From Janthinobacterium psychrotolerans (GTDB lineage: Bacteria; Pseudomonadota; Gammaproteobacteria; Burkholderiales; Burkholderiaceae_D), in the NCBI RefSeq assembly GCF_001677885.1, contig NZ_LOCQ01000056.1, positions 1 to 64,000 of the forward strand: DNA of 64,000 nt, in the 5' to 3' direction. The position numbers and the translations under genes are program-made. Shown in pieces: positions 42,328-51,318 of this stretch. A model generated the notes under the pieces. That model was not told the origin of the DNA, searched no databases, and saw only the letters and a list, made by a program, of their open reading frames with translations. Numbering within the stretch: position 1 is the first letter of the stretch; each line of letters begins with the position of its first letter.

Positions 42328-43248
42328 CTATTGTAATCGCACTGGGGCGGCTTCACTGAGCATATGCGAGCGCACCAGGTCCAGCCAGGCGCGCGCGGCA
42401 AACGACAAGCGCCCGGCGCGGCGCCAGGCCAGCATCAGATTCCACTCCAGCGCCGGATCGGCCAGCGGCACGATGGTGAAGTCGCCAGCGTCCAGGGTGT
42501 CGCAAAACATCTTCGGCAGCAGGCAGATGCCCACGCCCAGGCGCACCAGCGAGGCGATAAAGTCCCACTGGCCGCTGCGGCTGGTAATGCGCGGCACGAA
42601 ACCGGCGCGCTGGCAGGCATCCAGCACGATTTCGTTGAGCGCAAACGCATCCCCATAGAACACGAAGGGGCTGTCGGCCAGTTCGGCCAGCAGCACCGTC
42701 TGCCGCCCCTGCCAGGGAGAATTGCGCGGTGCGAGCAGGCACAGCGGCGAGCGCACCAGCGGCAGCGCCTCGAAGTCCTGCCAGGTCGCCGCATTGCCGG
42801 GGTAGTCGAGCATGGTGCCGAGCTCGATCGTGCCCTTGCGCAAATCGCGCTCGATGGCCTGCGTGCCGCATTCGACCATTTTCAGTTCGATGCCCGGATA
42901 GCGCTGGTGGTACTCGGCCAGCCACGACGCGATGGCCATATGCGTTTGCGGCGACACGCCGACGCGCAATTCGCCACGTTCCAATTGCTGCAGGTCGCGC
43001 AGTTCCACCTTCAGTTCCGCATGCAGGGCCAGCAGCTCATGCGCGCGCGACAGCACCACCTTGCCGGCGTCGGTCAGCGTAAAGCGCTTGCCTACCCGGT
43101 CAAGCAGCATCAAATCCAGCGACTGTTCCAGCTGGGCGACCATCTTGCTGACGGTGGGCTGCGTGACGTGCAGCCGGCTGGCGGCGCGCGTAAAGCTGTT
43201 TTGTTCCACCACTTCCACGAAGTAGCGCAAGGAGCGGATATCCATCAT
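42328..43248 (-). CDS. LysR-family transcriptional regulator
   Basis: A 306-residue regulator with the DNA-binding start MDIRSLRYFVEVVEQNSFTR and helix LHVTQPTVSKMVAQLEQSL, then an effector domain. It faces the lrgA/lrgB-like genes, with 95 bp between the starts, and by analogy with CidR and related LysR proteins it probably controls them. Two adjacent ATG codons (43248 and 43245) are possible; GGA lies 6 bp ahead of 43248. It precedes the cyclotransferase gene on the same strand. Confidence 0.9.
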   Translation of the reverse strand: MMDIRSLRYFVEVVEQNSFTRAASRLHVTQPTVSKMVAQLEQSLDLMLLDRVGKRFTLTDAGKVVLSRAHELLALHAELKVELRDLQQLERGELRVGVSPQTHMAIASWLAEYHQRYPGIELKMVECGTQAIERDLRKGTIELGTMLDYPGNAATWQDFEALPLVRSPLCLLAPRNSPWQGRQTVLLAELADSPFVFYGDAFALNEIVLDACQRAGFVPRITSRSGQWDFIASLVRLGVGICLLPKMFCDTLDAGDFTIVPLADPALEWNLMLAWRRAGRLSFAARAWLDLVRSHMLSEAAPVRLQ

Positions 43249-43343
43249 GCATTCCAATATCGAATGAACTTCATAAGTTTAAGTCATTTTATCTTTTAAT
43301 CGTGGGCGCCTACAATAAAATCCTCAGATCTTGAAAGTTCGCC

Positions 43344-43805
43344 ATGCACGCCACTTGTTCCACAACCGACTTGCCGATGGCCGCCGCTCCCGCCTGGCGC
43401 CGGCCCGCACGAACGCTGTGGCAGGTGGCCATCGTGATTGCCGCCTGGTGGGCAGCCGACCAGGCGGCGGCCAGCCTGCACCTGCCGTTCTCGGGCGGCG
43501 TGGTGGGCCTGTTCCTGCTGGTGCTGCTGCTGGCGACCGGCGTGGTGAAGCCGGCTGCCGTGGAGCTGGGCGCCAACTGGCTGCTGGCCAATATGCTGCT
43601 GTTTTTTATCCCGCTGGTGGTGTCGGTGGTGCAATTTACCGATCTGATCAGGGCCAAGGGATTGATCTTGCTGTTCGATATCGGGCTCGGCTTTGCCTGC
43701 GTGATGCTGGCAACCGCCTTTACCGTGGAATGGGTCTGCCGTTACGAACGCCAGTTGCGCCTGAAAAAGCTGCTGCGCCAGCGTGCGGCCAGGAGGCCCG
43801 CATGA
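43344..43805 (+). CDS. lrgA: CidA/LrgA-type membrane protein
   Basis: A 153-residue membrane protein with four helices (VAIVIAAWWAADQAAA, GVVGLFLLVLLLATGVV, LLANMLLFFIPLVVSVV, LLFDIGLGFACVMLATA). LrgA/CidA proteins resemble holins and influence cell lysis, export of murein hydrolases or carbon metabolites such as pyruvate. Its last 4 bp overlap the lrgB-like gene. The charged basic tail (RYERQLRLKKLLRQR) suggests a cytoplasmic C terminus. Confidence 0.85.
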   Translation: MHATCSTTDLPMAAAPAWRRPARTLWQVAIVIAAWWAADQAAASLHLPFSGGVVGLFLLVLLLATGVVKPAAVELGANWLLANMLLFFIPLVVSVVQFTDLIRAKGLILLFDIGLGFACVMLATAFTVEWVCRYERQLRLKKLLRQRAARRPA

Positions 43806-44491
43806 ACACCGTGCTGCTGTCCTTGCTGTTTTTGCTGCTGACCCTGGTGCTGTTCTACGCCAACCAGGCGCTGCATCGCCGCCATCCGCACTTGCTGCTG
43901 ACGCCGGCGATCTGCACCTCGGCCATTCTGATCATCATCGTGCAGGCCACGGCCACGCCGTTCGACACCTATTTTGGCGAAACGCGCTGGCTGCCCTGGT
44001 TGCTGGGGCCGGCAACTGTGGCGTTTGCGCTGCCGATCTTCCAGGAACGCAAGCTGATCCGCAAGCACTGGCTGGCCCTGTCGCTGGGCAGTTGCGCCGG
44101 CATCGCGGCCTCCATCGCCGCCACCTTGCTGCTCGACCGCCTGCTGGGCGTGCATGGCGACATGGCGCGCAGCCTGCTGGCGCGCTCCGTGTCCACGCCG
44201 TTTGCGCTGGAAGCGTCGCGCCAGATGGGTGGCTCGGCCCAGCTGACCGGCATCTTCGTGGTGATGACGGGCCTGTTCGGCCTGATGCTGGGCAAACCGC
44301 TGCTGAAACTGCTGCCGCTGCGCATGCGCATCGCCCGTGGCGCCCCGTACGGCGCGGCCGCGCACGGCTTCGGCCTGTCGGTGGCGCGCAGCGCCGGCAC
44401 GGAAGAAGGCGCGGTGGCCAGCCTGACCATGATTTTCTCGGGCGTGGTCACGGTGCTGCTGGCGCCCGTCATCGGACATCTCCTGGGCTGA
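43802..44491 (+). CDS. lrgB: CidB/LrgB-type membrane protein
   Basis: A 229-residue membrane protein of the LrgB/CidB family with about seven helices, including family parts LSLGSCAGIAASIAATLLL, STPFALEASRQMGGSAQLTG and the carboxyl AHGFGLSVARSAGTEEGAVA. It is the obligate partner of the preceding LrgA-like protein; an ATGA overlap shows coupling. The pair could form a metabolite or holin-like pore. The LysR gene opposite is the likely regulator. Confidence 0.9.
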   Translation: MNTVLLSLLFLLLTLVLFYANQALHRRHPHLLLTPAICTSAILIIIVQATATPFDTYFGETRWLPWLLGPATVAFALPIFQERKLIRKHWLALSLGSCAGIAASIAATLLLDRLLGVHGDMARSLLARSVSTPFALEASRQMGGSAQLTGIFVVMTGLFGLMLGKPLLKLLPLRMRIARGAPYGAAAHGFGLSVARSAGTEEGAVASLTMIFSGVVTVLLAPVIGHLLG

Positions 44492-44553
44492 GCCCCCGCC
44501 GGCAGCGGTTATCGGGGATAATACGGCTCCACCACTCTCCCGGCGCCGCCACG

Positions 44554-45645
44554 ATGAAATACCCCGCAGTTTTGCCCTTTGCCGAGATCCTGCCGCAGCT
44601 GCCTGCGTTCGATGCGATTATCGACGTGCGCAGCCCGTCCGAATTTGCCGAGGATCACTTGCCGGGCGCCATCAACCTGCCGGTGCTGTACGACGACGAG
44701 CGCATCAGGGTCGGTACGCTCTACAAGCAGACCAGCGCCTTCGAAGCAAAGAAAGTCGGTGCGGCGCTGATCGCGAAAAATATCGCGCAGCATATCGACA
44801 CCCATTTTCTTGGCCATCCGCAATCATGGAAGCCGCTCGTGTATTGCTGGCGTGGCGGCAATCGCAGCGGCGCCATGGCGCATATCCTGGCGCGCATCGG
44901 CTGGCCGGTGGTCCAGCTCGACGGCGGCTACAAGGAATACCGCCGCCATGTGAATGCCGAGCTGGCGACCCTGCCGGCGGCATTCGATTTCATCAATGTG
45001 CTGTGCGGCCCTACCGGCAGCGGCAAGAGCCGGCTGCTGCAGGTGCTCGACAAGCAAGGCGCGCAGGTGATCGACCTGGAGCAATTGGCGGCCCACCGCG
45101 GCTCGGTGCTGGGCGGCTTGCCCGAGGCGGATCAACCCTCGCAAAAGGCGTTCGAAAGCGGCCTGTGGCAGCAACTGCGTCAGTTTGACGCGGCCAAACC
45201 CGTGTTTATCGAGTCGGAAAGCAAGAAGGTCGGACGCCTGCGCGTGCCCGACGCGCTGATGGACAAGATGCGCGCCGCCGACTGCACGGCGGTGCAACTG
45301 TCGACCAGCCACCGCGTGCAGTTGCTGATGGAAGACTATGAACACTTCGTTGGCGACCCTGAAAAACTCAATGGGCAACTGGCGTTGCTCACACAGCTGC
45401 ACGGCCGCGAAAAAATCGCTCACTGGCAGCAGCTGGCACTGGCCGGGCGCATGACCGAACTGGTCGAAGAACTGCTGGTGCAGCACTACGACCCCGGCTA
45501 TTTGCAGTCGATCAGGCGCAACTTCGTGCGCTACCAGCAGGCCGCGCCTCTGGTGCTGGCCGATATCTCCGATGCTGCTTTTAAGCAAGCTGCTCTCAGC
45601 TTGTGTACTATCGTCAGCAACAACACCAACATCAGCAGGAACTGA
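44554..45645 (+). CDS. mnmH: tRNA 2-selenouridine synthase
   Basis: A 363-residue enzyme (also called SelU or YbbB) that converts 2-thiouridine to 2-selenouridine at the wobble base of tRNA for Lys, Glu and Gln, using selenophosphate. An amino-terminal rhodanese domain holds catalytic C98 (VYCWRGGNRSG). A P-loop domain (LCGPTGSGKSRLLQV, about residue 150) follows. C98 matches E. coli C97. It is 5 bp before the selD gene, which makes its selenium donor, and begins the selenium cluster. Confidence 0.95.
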   Translation: MKYPAVLPFAEILPQLPAFDAIIDVRSPSEFAEDHLPGAINLPVLYDDERIRVGTLYKQTSAFEAKKVGAALIAKNIAQHIDTHFLGHPQSWKPLVYCWRGGNRSGAMAHILARIGWPVVQLDGGYKEYRRHVNAELATLPAAFDFINVLCGPTGSGKSRLLQVLDKQGAQVIDLEQLAAHRGSVLGGLPEADQPSQKAFESGLWQQLRQFDAAKPVFIESESKKVGRLRVPDALMDKMRAADCTAVQLSTSHRVQLLMEDYEHFVGDPEKLNGQLALLTQLHGREKIAHWQQLALAGRMTELVEELLVQHYDPGYLQSIRRNFVRYQQAAPLVLADISDAAFKQAALSLCTIVSNNTNISRN

Positions 45646-45650
45646 CTCCC

Positions 45651-46706
45651 ATGTCCGATAACATTACAGCACCGATCCGATTGACCGAATTTGCCCATGG
45701 CGGCGGCTGCGGCTGCAAGATCGCGCCCGGCGTGCTGGCCGATATCCTGAAAGGCAGCGGCGGTTTTCCGATACCCAAGGAACTGCTGGTCGGCATCGAG
45801 ACGGCCGATGACGCCGCCGTCTACCAGCTCAACGACGAGCAGGCGCTGATCGCCACCACCGATTTCTTCATGCCCATCGTCGACGACCCGTTCGACTTTG
45901 GCCGCATCGCCGCCACCAACGCCATTTCCGACGTCTACGCCATGGGCGGCACGCCCATCATGGCGCTGGCCCTGGTCGGCATGCCGATCAACAAGCTGCC
46001 GGTGGAAACCATCGGCCTGATCTTGAAAGGCGGCGAAACCGTCTGCGCCCAGGCCGGCATTCCGATCGCCGGCGGCCATACCATCGATTCGGTCGAGCCG
46101 ATCTATGGGCTGGTCGTGCTGGGCCTGGTGCATCCGTCGCAAGTCAAGCGCAATGCGGGCGCGCGCGCCGGCGACAAACTGGTGCTGGGCAAACCGATCG
46201 GCGTGGGCATCTTGTCGGCGGCCCTGAAAAAGCATGCGCTGGACGCCGACGGCTACGCGGCGATGATAGAAAACACCACCAAACTCAATACCCCAGGCAA
46301 GAAACTTGCCCTGCTCGACGGCGTGCATGCGCTGACCGACGTCACCGGCTTTGGCCTGCTGGGCCATACGCTGGAGCTGGCGCGCGGCGCCGGGCTGCAG
46401 GCGCGCATTGCGCTCGCTGACGTGCCGCTGCTGCCGCAAGTGCAGCAACTGGCCGACCGGGGCAATATCACGGGCGCCTCCGCACGCAACTGGCAGGGCT
46501 ATGGCGCGCACGTGCAACTGGCCCCGTCCCTGAACGCCGTCGACCAGGCCATCCTGACCGACCCGCAGACGGCCGGCCCGCTGCTGGTGTCGTGCGCGCC
46601 GGAAGCGGTCGAACAGGTGCTGGCGATTTTCCGCGCCGAAGGTTTTGCGCACGCCACCGTCATCGGCGAGATGCAGGCAGGCACGAGCGGCGTTTCCGTA
46701 TTTTAA
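45651..46706 (+). CDS. selD: Selenide, water dikinase
   Basis: A 351-residue enzyme that makes selenophosphate from selenide and ATP. The catalytic site GGGCGCKIAP has Cys at residue 20, the Cys (not selenocysteine) form, with no in-frame UGA. AIR-synthase-like ATP-binding motifs include DDAAVYQLNDEQALIATTDF and ATNAISDVYAMGG. It is tightly coupled to mnmH and followed by a transporter of the selenate type. No selA or selB is seen in this window, so the visible output is tRNA selenation. Confidence 0.97.
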   Translation: MSDNITAPIRLTEFAHGGGCGCKIAPGVLADILKGSGGFPIPKELLVGIETADDAAVYQLNDEQALIATTDFFMPIVDDPFDFGRIAATNAISDVYAMGGTPIMALALVGMPINKLPVETIGLILKGGETVCAQAGIPIAGGHTIDSVEPIYGLVVLGLVHPSQVKRNAGARAGDKLVLGKPIGVGILSAALKKHALDADGYAAMIENTTKLNTPGKKLALLDGVHALTDVTGFGLLGHTLELARGAGLQARIALADVPLLPQVQQLADRGNITGASARNWQGYGAHVQLAPSLNAVDQAILTDPQTAGPLLVSCAPEAVEQVLAIFRAEGFAHATVIGEMQAGTSGVSVF

Positions 46707-46728
46707 TTTTCATCAACAAGGTAAAACC

Positions 46729-47595
46729 ATGACCAAATTCGCCAAATTCCCCGCCATCCTGGCCACCGTCGCCGCTACCCTGGCGATTCACAGCGGCATC
46801 GCGCAGGCGCAGCAAGTGTTGCGCGTATCGGCCATTCCCGACGAAGCGCCGACCGAATTGCAGCGCAAGTTCAAGCCGCTGGGCAGCTACCTGGAGAAAA
46901 AGCTGGGCATGAAGGTGGAATTTACGCCGGTTACCGATTACGCTGCCTCCGTCGAAGGTCTGATCAACCACAAGCTGGACATGGTCTGGTTCGGCGGCTT
47001 TACCTTCGTGCAGGCCAACGTGCGCAGCGGCGGCAAGATCGTGCCGCTGGTGCAGCGCGAGGAAGACACCAAGTTCCGCTCGGTATTCGTGACCACCAGC
47101 AAGGACATCAACACCCTGGCCGACCTGAAAGGCAAGAATTTCACTTTCGGTTCCGAGTCGTCGACCTCGGGCCATCTGATGCCGCGCTACTACCTGCTGG
47201 CCGCCAAGATCAATCCTGACACCGACATGAAGCGCATCGCTTTCTCGGGCGCGCATGACGCCACCGTGGCGGCCGTGGCCGGCGGCAAGGTCGACGCGGG
47301 CACCTTGAATATCTCGGTATGGGAAAAGCTGGTCGAATCGAAAAAAGTCGACCCGGCCAAGGTACGCGTGTTCTACACCACGCCAGGCTATTACGACTAC
47401 AACTGGAGCGTGCGCTCGGACATGAACCCGGTCGTGCGCCAGAAGCTGACCGACGCGTTCCTGGCGCTGGACCCGTCCACGCCTGAAGGCAAGGAAATCC
47501 TGGAACTGCAGCGCGCCACCAAGTTTATTCCGACCAAGGCCGAGAACTACAAGGATATCGAAGCGGCTGCGCGTGATGCGAAGTTGTTGAAATAA
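46729..47595 (+). CDS. Periplasmic binding protein of a putative selenate ABC transporter (PhnD-like)
   Basis: A 288-residue substrate-binding protein with signal peptide (ATLAIHSGIAQAQQ) and the PhnD fold (VLRVSAIPDEAPTELQRKFK, DMVWFGGFTFVQANV, GSESSTSGHLMPRYYLL). Phosphonate or phosphite binding is the general family function. Proteins of this subgroup next to selD and mnmH are named putative selenate binding proteins in TIGR04553 (as recalled). The ligand could be another selenium oxyanion. It is directly downstream of selD and upstream of the ATPase gene, separated from that gene by a REP-like element. Confidence 0.8.
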   Translation: MTKFAKFPAILATVAATLAIHSGIAQAQQVLRVSAIPDEAPTELQRKFKPLGSYLEKKLGMKVEFTPVTDYAASVEGLINHKLDMVWFGGFTFVQANVRSGGKIVPLVQREEDTKFRSVFVTTSKDINTLADLKGKNFTFGSESSTSGHLMPRYYLLAAKINPDTDMKRIAFSGAHDATVAAVAGGKVDAGTLNISVWEKLVESKKVDPAKVRVFYTTPGYYDYNWSVRSDMNPVVRQKLTDAFLALDPSTPEGKEILELQRATKFIPTKAENYKDIEAAARDAKLLK

Positions 47596-47614
47596 TCGTC
47601 GTCGCCGTCGAATC

Positions 47615-47699
47615 TTGTCGGATGACGCTATGCTAATCCGACCTACGCATGCTTGAGCGTCGCGTAGGTCGGATTAGCCCGAAGGGCGTAATCCGACAA
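47615..47699. repeat. REP-like palindromic element in the selenium transporter genes
   Basis: A compact nested inverted repeat. CTAATCCGACCTACGC (47633-47648) pairs perfectly with GCGTAGGTCGGATTAG (47662-47677). The outer arms TTGTCGGAT (47615-47623) and ATCCGACAA (47691-47699) also pair. The right half contains a further small hairpin around GGATTAGCCC/GGGC. Sequences of the type GTAGGTCGGATTAG...TAATCCGACA are known dispersed repeats in proteobacterial genomes. It sits between the binding-protein and ATPase genes and may set their relative expression by mRNA folding. Confidence 0.88.
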
Positions 47700-47724
47700 A
47701 CCCCACCCCAAACCGATACATCGC

Positions 47725-48537
47725 ATGACATTCCAACTTCACAAGGTCAGCGTCCACCATGCGGGCGCCGCCGGCAATGCGCTGGCGCTGCACGAACTGA
47801 GCCTGGACGTGGCGCAAGGTGAACAGATCGCCCTGATCGGCCCGTCGGGCGCCGGCAAGACCAGCTTGCTGCATACGCTGGCCTGCGCCTTGCGCCCCGC
47901 ATCGGGCAGCCTGACTATTCTGGGCAAGTCGCCGTGGCAACTGGCCAGCCGTGAGCGCCACGCCCTGCGCGCGCGCTTGTTCCTGGCGCCGCAAACCCCG
48001 CCGCTGCCGCCGCGCCAGCGCGTGGTCAACGCCGTGCTGGCTGGCCGCCTGCCGCAATGGACCCTGTGGACGGCGATCCGTTCGCTGGTGGCGCCGACGC
48101 ACCCGCGCGCCGCCTGGGAAGCGCTGGGCCGGTTCAATCTGCAAGACAAATTGTATGCACGCGTCGACCGCCTGTCCGGCGGCGAACGCCAGCGCTGCGG
48201 CATGGCGCGCGCGCTGGTGTCGAACGCGCAAGTGTTCCTGGTTGACGAACCCTTGTCCGCGCTCGACCCGACCCTGGCCGTGCAGACGATCGCCGTGTTG
48301 CAGGAAGAAGCCACGGCGCGCAAGGCGACGCTGATCTGCAGCCTGCACCAGGTCGAGATCGCGCGCGCCTGCTTCCCGCGCATGATCGGCCTGCGCGACG
48401 GCCAGGTGGTGTTCGATGCACCCGCCACGCAGGTCACCGACGCGATGATTGCGGCGCTGTATAAAAACAAGGCGGACCCGGCGCCCGGCTTCGATTCCGC
48501 ACCTGAACAACTCGAGCCGGCGAGGCCGCATTGCTGA
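47725..48537 (+). CDS. ABC transporter ATP-binding protein (PhnC-like, putative selenate)
   Basis: A 270-residue ATPase with Walker A LIGPSGAGKTSLLHTL, signature LSGGERQRCGMARAL and Walker B VFLVDEPLSALDP. It belongs to the phosphonate-type group, and the operon context points to selenium-oxyanion import. Its TGA overlaps the TTG start of the first permease gene. The carboxyl tail after about residue 245 is short and proline-rich. Confidence 0.88.
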   Translation: MTFQLHKVSVHHAGAAGNALALHELSLDVAQGEQIALIGPSGAGKTSLLHTLACALRPASGSLTILGKSPWQLASRERHALRARLFLAPQTPPLPPRQRVVNAVLAGRLPQWTLWTAIRSLVAPTHPRAAWEALGRFNLQDKLYARVDRLSGGERQRCGMARALVSNAQVFLVDEPLSALDPTLAVQTIAVLQEEATARKATLICSLHQVEIARACFPRMIGLRDGQVVFDAPATQVTDAMIAALYKNKADPAPGFDSAPEQLEPARPHC

Positions 48538-49367
48538 CGGCATCAAAAAGCCTGATGCCGCGCGACCCGGCCTGGCGCGGACGGCTTATTACCGCGGCCG
48601 TCATGGTCATCGTCTTGTGGCCGATGCTGGTGCAGGCCGAATTCAAGCCCTGGATTTTATGGGACGCGCAAAGCCTGGAAGCGACCTGGAATTTTCTGTC
48701 CAGCTTTGTGCCGCCCGCCCACTCGGCCGAATTTCTGCAGCTGGTGCTGGTGTCGAGCTGGGAAACCATCGCCATGGCGACGGCCGGCATGGCGCTGGCC
48801 ATGCTGGGCGCCATTCCCTTGACCCTGCTGGTGACGGAACAGCTGTCGGTCTCGCGCATCGGCACGGGCAAGGTCTCGCCACTGGCCGCAACGCTGCGCC
48901 ATGGCGTGCGCGCCCTGCTGGTGTTGCTGCGCAGCGTGCCGGAACTGGTGTGGGCGCTGCTGCTGGTGCGCATTGTCGGCCTCGGGCCCACGGCGGGCGT
49001 GATCGCGATTGCCCTGACCTATTGTGGCATGCTGGGCAAGGTCTACGCCGAAATCCTCGAATCGTCGGACGCCTCGGCCTGCAATGCCTTGCTGAACAAT
49101 GGCAGCCCGCGCCTGGCCGCGCTGCTGTATGGCGCCCTGCCCGAGTCGGCCGCCGAGCTGGTGTCGTACACGATTTACCGCTGGGAATGCGCGATCCGTG
49201 GCTCGGTCGTCATGGGTTTTGTCGGCGCCGGCGGCCTGGGCCAGCGCATGGATGAATCGATGAAGATGATGGCCGGCAGCGAGCTGGCCACCATGCTGAT
49301 GGTGTTCGTGCTGCTGGTGGCCGGCGCCGATGCGGTGTCCGCCATGCTGCGCCGGAGGCTGGCATGA
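48531..49367 (+). CDS. ABC transporter permease (PhnE-like), first
   Basis: A 278-residue inner-membrane permease with about six helices and the binding-protein-dependent loop containing AALLYGALPESAAELVSYTI. The likely start is TTG 48531, because GAGG lies 5 bp ahead and overlap with the ATPase stop is normal here; ATG 48555 is an alternative. It pairs with the second permease to make the channel. Confidence 0.85.
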   Translation: MLTASKSLMPRDPAWRGRLITAAVMVIVLWPMLVQAEFKPWILWDAQSLEATWNFLSSFVPPAHSAEFLQLVLVSSWETIAMATAGMALAMLGAIPLTLLVTEQLSVSRIGTGKVSPLAATLRHGVRALLVLLRSVPELVWALLLVRIVGLGPTAGVIAIALTYCGMLGKVYAEILESSDASACNALLNNGSPRLAALLYGALPESAAELVSYTIYRWECAIRGSVVMGFVGAGGLGQRMDESMKMMAGSELATMLMVFVLLVAGADAVSAMLRRRLA

Positions 49368-50170
49368 AGCACGATTTTACTTTGCCGCCGCTGCCGGTTG
49401 CCGCACCGGTACGCTGGTCGACCTGGACCCTGCTGGCCGGCCTGGTGCTATTGGTCGTCGCCAGCTTTGCCAGCCTGCCCCTGAAATGGGGCGAGTTCTT
49501 CAGCAGCGAGGCGATCCGCACCACCCTGGACTTCCTGCACGGCTTCGCGCCGCCGGAGCTCGCCCCCGGCTTCCTCGCCAAAGTCGGCATCGCCACCTTT
49601 GAAACCCTGGCCATGTCGGCCATTGGCACGGTCATCGCCGCCATCCTGGGCGCTTTGCTGGCCCTGCCCGCCAGCGGCCGCTTCGGCGTGCTGGCGCGCA
49701 ATGTCACGCGTGGCTTTTTGAACGTCTTGCGCTCCATCCCCGAACTGGTGTGGGCGTCCATTTTGCTGATCGCCGCCGGCCTGGGCCCGTTCGCCGGCAC
49801 CCTGGCGCTGGCGCTGCACACGGTGGGCGTGCTGGGCCGGCTGTTTGCCGATGCCTTCGAGAATTGCCCGCCGCTGCCGGCCGCCACCTTGCGCATCAAC
49901 GGCGTGCGCCCGGCCGTCGCTTTCCTGTACGCGACCTTGCCGCAGTGCAGCCCGCAAATGATGTCCTACACGCTGTACCGCTGGGAAAACAATATCCGCG
50001 CCGCCGCCATCCTGGGCGTGGTCGGCGCCGGCGGCCTGGGGCAAATGCTGAAATACCATTTGTCGCTGTTCCAGATGCAGCAGGCCGCCACCGTGATTAT
50101 CGCCATGCTGCTGATGGTGGCGGCCGTCGACGGCCTCAGCTACGTGCTGCGCCGCGCGATGACCCGATAA
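49364..50170 (+). CDS. ABC transporter permease (PhnE-like), second
   Basis: A 268-residue permease homologous in layout to the previous one, with parallel motifs (FLYATLPQCSPQMMSYTLYRW here against LLYGALPESAAELVSYTI there). An ATGA overlap links it with the first. Having two separate permeases suggests a heterodimeric channel. It is the last transporter gene of the selenium cluster. The carboxyl end is SYVLRRAMTR. Confidence 0.88.
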   Translation: MKHDFTLPPLPVAAPVRWSTWTLLAGLVLLVVASFASLPLKWGEFFSSEAIRTTLDFLHGFAPPELAPGFLAKVGIATFETLAMSAIGTVIAAILGALLALPASGRFGVLARNVTRGFLNVLRSIPELVWASILLIAAGLGPFAGTLALALHTVGVLGRLFADAFENCPPLPAATLRINGVRPAVAFLYATLPQCSPQMMSYTLYRWENNIRAAAILGVVGAGGLGQMLKYHLSLFQMQQAATVIIAMLLMVAAVDGLSYVLRRAMTR

Positions 50171-50191
50171 ACGAACACAAGGAGCAAACCT

Positions 50192-50554
50192 ATGCTGGGA
50201 TGGTGGACTGTCATTACAACTGAAACGCTGGCGCAGCGCGCCCTGCCCGGCGCCGGCAACAAGGAAGCGACCCTGGCGACCTGGGAATCCGGCCTTGGCG
50301 GCATGGACTGGATAGTGGCGTTGTGCAAGCAAGGCAAGGCTGAGCAACACAGCTTCAATGGCTATCCGAACCGTTTTACGGCGCCGGCCAGCGAGATCCT
50401 GCCGATCCTGGCGCGCGGCATCAGGGAACACCTCGGTCACTTCGACGGTCCCGAACCATCGGCCTGGAAAGGCAGCGCGACCGTGCACCAGGACCGGATC
50501 GACGCCTGCGCGCACGAGCAGATGCTGCTCGTTGAGGTGTGGGATCAGTCGTAA
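50192..50554 (+). CDS. Unrecognised 120-residue protein
   Basis: Starts at ATG 50192 with a strong AAGGAG 8 bp ahead, so it is probably a real gene. No signal peptide or membrane helix. The start (MLGWWTVITTETLAQRALPG) includes an aromatic patch, and there are scattered Cys, Trp and His (MDWIVALCKQ, RIDACAHEQMLLVEVW). I do not recognise the family. It lies 21 bp after the last permease gene and may be carried on the same transcript. Confidence 0.65.
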   Translation: MLGWWTVITTETLAQRALPGAGNKEATLATWESGLGGMDWIVALCKQGKAEQHSFNGYPNRFTAPASEILPILARGIREHLGHFDGPEPSAWKGSATVHQDRIDACAHEQMLLVEVWDQS

Positions 50555-50676
50555 GCGAAACGGTCAACACAGTGCGAGGTTTTCTCCAAAAAGTCCTTTT
50601 GGGAAATGCTAATATTGTGCAGGCAATGCAAGCAGCCGCTGGCACCATTTACACAGACTAAACAAGGAAACACAGC

Positions 50677-51318
50677 ATGGGATTGGCAATTTCAGTTGGC
50701 GCACTGGCCGACTTGCAGCAGGAAGACCCGGAAGGCGCGCAGTGGGTGCAGGACGCCATGGGCGAAGCGAATGTGTTGCTGCAACAGGCGGGCCTGCCGC
50801 TGCACACGGAACCGGCGGCGCTGCCGGAACGCAATTCACGGGCCATGCTGGACTCCTTCCCCTACAGCTTTCTGCATTACCTGCGCCGCGCCTATGCGCA
50901 TGCGGCGCTCGACGGACAGTGGCGCGCGACGCCCTTGCCTGAAGGCGAAGAGCCGGGCGAGGACCCGGTGCTCGACGACGCCATGACCATGTTCGACAGC
51001 CATTTGATCTGTCATTCGGACTGCGAGGGGTTCTACTTTCCGATCGTGTTCGATGAGGTGATCTTTGCCGACGACGAGCATCCGCTGCTCGGTGGCATGC
51101 TGGGCTCATCGTACAAGCTGCGCGAAGAGCTGGTGACGGTTGCGCCGGCGCTGGGCATCTTTTTGCTGGGCGACGAGCTCGGTGACGATGAAGCCGAGCG
51201 CGTCAATGCACGCATCGAGGCGGAAGACGGGCTGCACCGCGAACTGGCGGCCTGGCTGGCGGCCTATGAAGCATGCCGCCTCAGCATCGCGCACAAGACG
51301 GCGATCGTGTTCAATTGA
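50677..51318 (+). CDS. Unrecognised 213-residue protein
   Basis: A soluble acidic protein without a clear family. It has many Glu and Asp (LPEGEEPGEDPVLDDAM) and conserved-looking HSDCEGFYFPIVFDEVIF and MLGSSYKLREELVTVAP parts. An AAGGAA sequence lies 9 bp ahead of ATG 50677. It is likely cytoplasmic. Its TGA overlaps the TTG start of the following acetyltransferase gene, which hints that they are coexpressed. Confidence 0.75.
   Translation: MGLAISVGALADLQQEDPEGAQWVQDAMGEANVLLQQAGLPLHTEPAALPERNSRAMLDSFPYSFLHYLRRAYAHAALDGQWRATPLPEGEEPGEDPVLDDAMTMFDSHLICHSDCEGFYFPIVFDEVIFADDEHPLLGGMLGSSYKLREELVTVAPALGIFLLGDELGDDEAERVNARIEAEDGLHRELAAWLAAYEACRLSIAHKTAIVFN

Noticed and set aside
45708-45716. Selenocysteine in SelD
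   Set aside because: The catalytic motif is GCGCK with TGC codons; no in-frame TGA is present.
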